From Rubrobacteraceae bacterium (GTDB lineage Bacteria > Actinomycetota > Rubrobacteria > Rubrobacterales > Rubrobacteraceae), in contig JACCSM010000184.1 in NCBI GenBank assembly GCA_013698525.1, positions 1-6,422 of the forward strand: 6,422 nucleotides of DNA, read 5' to 3'. Both the position numbers and the translations under genes were made by a program. A model generated the notes under the pieces. It was not told the origin of the DNA. It saw only the letters and a list, made by a program, of their open reading frames with translations, and did no database searches. Of the stretch, positions 5,386-6,422 are shown one piece after another (within the stretch, counting starts at the first letter, position 1; each line of letters starts with the position of its first letter).

Positions 5386-5726
5386 TCTCCTACGAAGAGA
5401 GCTACCACCTCTACAGCGACGCGCTGCAGAGAGCCTTAAGCAGTCTCCGTCCGGACGCAGAGGTGGCGGCCTGCCGACTTAGCGTGATCGGTGAGCAGGT
5501 GGAGAGCTTCAACCCAAACCTCGTGGTGTCGAGTCGTCCCAATACCGGGGATGCGGGAGGGAGGGTGGCATGGTACGAGCTCTCCCCCGAGCCGGACGAA
5601 CCGTCCGAAGCCTGCCTCGGTGGGCGGCGTTGGCAGAGGCCCAACCCAACTCTGGAAGAACTGCTGTCGTTCATCGACGAAGTAGAGGCGCTCCTCCGCA
5701 GGGAACGCGAGCCGAGAGGCTGCTAG
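5373..5726 (+). CDS. Uncharacterised 117-residue protein coupled to the receiver
   Basis: The start overlaps the receiver gene by 13 bases and has AGGGTGA at 5357-5363 with 9-base spacing, so the two are almost certainly co-expressed. The protein is soluble with an alternating alpha/beta pattern. MRILISYEESYHLYSDALQRA looks like a first beta strand and helix. EVAACRL and NLVVSSRPNT look like further strands ending in loops. A conserved-looking segment, WYELSPEPDEPSEACLGGRR, is followed by a C-terminal helix (NPTLEELLSFIDEVEALLRR). The layout resembles a small Rossmann-like or receiver-like fold lacking an obvious phospho-acceptor aspartate. No signal peptide or membrane helix is present. From memory, similar small proteins accompany response regulators in Rubrobacter, but I know of no assigned function. 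Cysteines are at C46, C87 and the C-terminal C117. A partner or modulator of the receiver is a reasonable hypothesis, not an assignment. Confidence 0.8.
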   Translation: MRILISYEESYHLYSDALQRALSSLRPDAEVAACRLSVIGEQVESFNPNLVVSSRPNTGDAGGRVAWYELSPEPDEPSEACLGGRRWQRPNPTLEELLSFIDEVEALLRREREPRGC

Positions 5727-5748
5727 CCCGCAGCGGTTTCTGCCTCTC
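5714..5748 (+). terminator. Possible weak terminator hairpin after the receiver operon
   Basis: GAGAGGC (5714-5720) pairs exactly with GCCTCTC (5742-5748). An inner pairing, TGC (5721-5723) with GCA (5730-5732), leaves a loop containing the stop codon. Only two Ts follow, so this is not a classical intrinsic terminator, but it is the only stem of this kind directly at the end of the operon. Confidence 0.3.
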
Positions 5749-5807
5749 TTCACCCGAGCGCGAGGAAGGTAGATTTTTGCAACTTCGCCTTGACGAAGTT
5801 CCGAGAA
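5746..5807 (+). repeat. Dispersed repeat, copy B
   Basis: The segment starts CTCTTCACCCGAGCGCGAGG. Bases 5749-5775 match copy A (1734-1760) at 23 of 27 positions and copy C (3311-3337) at 20 of 27. It then carries a perfect dyad, AACTTCG (5781-5787) and CGAAGTT (5794-5800), with a 6-base gap. Copy B has about 16 bases (centred on 5775-5792) that copy A lacks before the GAAGTT block. It lies just after the receiver operon. Confidence 0.6.
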
Positions 5808-5862
5808 GTTCACCTATCAGGCACTCTCTCAGACGGTTCTCAGATTCAGCCGCCATACTGTG

Positions 5863-5925
5863 CCTTTTCGGGGCTCGGTGGTTGTCCCAACAGATCTCAT
5901 TTTCCTTCGCCGAGCCCCGAAAAGG
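5863..5925. repeat. Perfect 16-bp inverted repeat with 31-base core
   Basis: CCTTTTCGGGGCTCGG (5863-5878) and CCGAGCCCCGAAAAGG (5910-5925) are exact reverse complements around a 31-base core. The hexamer GCCATA occurs in direct orientation on both sides, at 5852-5857 and 5931-5936, each 5 bases from the arm. There is no T-run on either strand after the stem, so a terminator is not favoured. A collapsed insertion element or a small palindromic mobile unit would fit. Confidence 0.6.
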
Positions 5926-6035
5926 TAGCAGCCATAGGCAGCCAGCACATCCCCCAAATGAATGATTTTTGTCGCTACTAGCTGTGATGTGTGGGTAGCA
6001 AAAAGTATGGACAGGCTTATCCACCAGCGTGCCTA

Positions 6036-6053
6036 GAGAGACTGTATGAAAAG
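6036..6053. mobile_element. Putative IS5-family terminal inverted-repeat end
   Basis: GAGAGACTGTATGAAAAG lies just beyond the transposase stop codon, where the right end of an IS5/IS1031-type element is expected. It resembles the ends I recall for that group (GAG-x-CTGTATGAAAAG). The opposite end is not present in the window, so the boundary cannot be confirmed by a matching inverted repeat or a target duplication. Confidence 0.45.
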
Positions 6054-6056
6054 CCC

Positions 6057-6191
6057 TCAAACGCGAGTCAACCGCCTCATCATGAGGCGAATCATGGCAG
6101 CATATACCAGCGCTTCGCCGCCCGCACATAGCTTCTCGTAGTCTTTGCTCATCCTCCTGTTCTGGTCGATCCATGAAAACGTCCGCTCGAT
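6057..6191 (-). pseudogene. IS5-family (IS1031/IS427-like) transposase, C-terminal remnant
   Basis: On the - strand the frame reads IERTFSWIDQNRRMSKDYEK and then LCAGGEALVYAAMIRLMMRR, ending LTRV and TGA at 6059-6057. This is the conserved C-terminus of DDE transposases of the IS5 family, around the last catalytic glutamate (E in IERTF, 6188-6186). Only 44 residues are recognisable out of the roughly 250-300 usual for the family. Upstream, the same frame (to about 6230) no longer looks like a transposase: the Arg expected four residues before that Glu is replaced, and a TAG stop lies in frame further on. No catalytic aspartates are present. The remnant is certainly inactive. It indicates a past insertion followed by deletion. 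Confidence 0.85.
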
Positions 6192-6348
6192 GGACTGCTC
6201 GCAAAAGACAAGTTTTGCATGACCCGGCATGCGCGACTCTCGCTAAGCCACTCCCGCCGCCGACCGAAACCAACAAGCTCGCAAACTGACGGGAGCACCA
6301 AAGGTCCGGCATATCCTCCTTGTGGGATCACTCAGCACGGAGGAGACG

Positions 6349-6422
6349 ATGAAGCGCCACTGGCAGATCCACCGTACGACGGTATCGCGTCCAGAAGCTC
6401 GCCAACGTTGGGACCGAGCCTA
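6349..6422 (+). CDS. 5' end of an unidentified gene running off the window
   Basis: An ATG at 6349 is preceded by GGAGG at 6339-6343 with 5-base spacing, one of the best ribosome sites in the window. The frame stays open for 24 full codons to the window edge. The product begins MKRHWQIHRTTVSRPEARQR and then WDRA; it is basic and Trp/Arg-rich, with no signal peptide. I have a vague impression that similar short N-termini occur beside actinobacterial recombinase or transposon genes, which would fit the IS debris next to it, but I cannot assign a function. A chance frame is possible given the short length seen. Confidence 0.45.
   Translation, partial: MKRHWQIHRTTVSRPEARQRWDRA

Larger units (their letters stand above)
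5727..6348. other. Gene-free stretch of repeats and mobile-element debris
   Basis: About 620 bases hold no intact gene. In order they contain repeat copy B (5746-5807), a perfect 16-bp inverted repeat (5863-5925), an imperfect hairpin TTTTT-GTC-GCTAC / GTAGC-AAAAA (5966-6004), and the tail of an IS5-family transposase (6057-6191). About 110 bases before the next frame show nothing recognisable. Frames open across this area on either strand cut through these elements and look non-coding. Confidence 0.65.

Noticed and set aside
5671..6312. 213-residue - strand frame
   Set aside because: It crosses the transposase remnant out of frame, the palindrome and a repeat copy. The true transposase similarity is in another frame.

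Overview
The window looks like a chromosomal segment from a high-GC actinobacterium. The best guess is a Rubrobacter-like organism. This rests on the style of the single-domain response regulator, on the small protein translationally coupled to it, and on GC-rich codon usage with strong purine-rich ribosome sites. No rRNA, tRNA or CRISPR array was seen. The genus is inference from remembered family resemblance, not from a search.

Left part (1-1630): a small Sec-exported protein of nonapeptide calcium-binding (RTX-type) repeats lies on the + strand. About 310 bases without a convincing gene follow. Next, on the - strand, is an uncharacterised exported or membrane-anchored protein with a strong Shine-Dalgarno site and a plausible promoter.

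Middle part (1630-3310): a complete FAD-dependent oxidoreductase of the berberine-bridge (BBE) / PCMH type lies on the + strand. A perfect 12-bp inverted repeat sits just before its ribosome site. The gene is bracketed by two imperfect copies, in the same orientation, of a dispersed repeat starting TTCACCC. A third copy lies near 5749.

Decayed part (3312-4666, - strand): three neighbouring genes survive only as pieces. These are a LuxR/MalT-type regulator cut after its Walker B region, an alpha/beta hydrolase with only its two ends joined together, and an LtrA-type membrane protein with its middle deleted, an in-frame stop, and a 3' end running into one of the dispersed repeats.

Right part (4667-6422): a + strand operon encodes a stand-alone receiver domain with a changed acidic pocket, overlapped by a 117-residue protein of unknown function. 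After it come about 620 bases of repeats and debris: a third repeat copy, a perfect 16-bp inverted repeat, and the tail of an IS5-family transposase. The start of another + strand reading frame runs off the window edge.

The intact genes show no common pathway. The main themes are repeat-associated rearrangement and a lineage-specific receiver/partner pair that may be a small undescribed signalling module.
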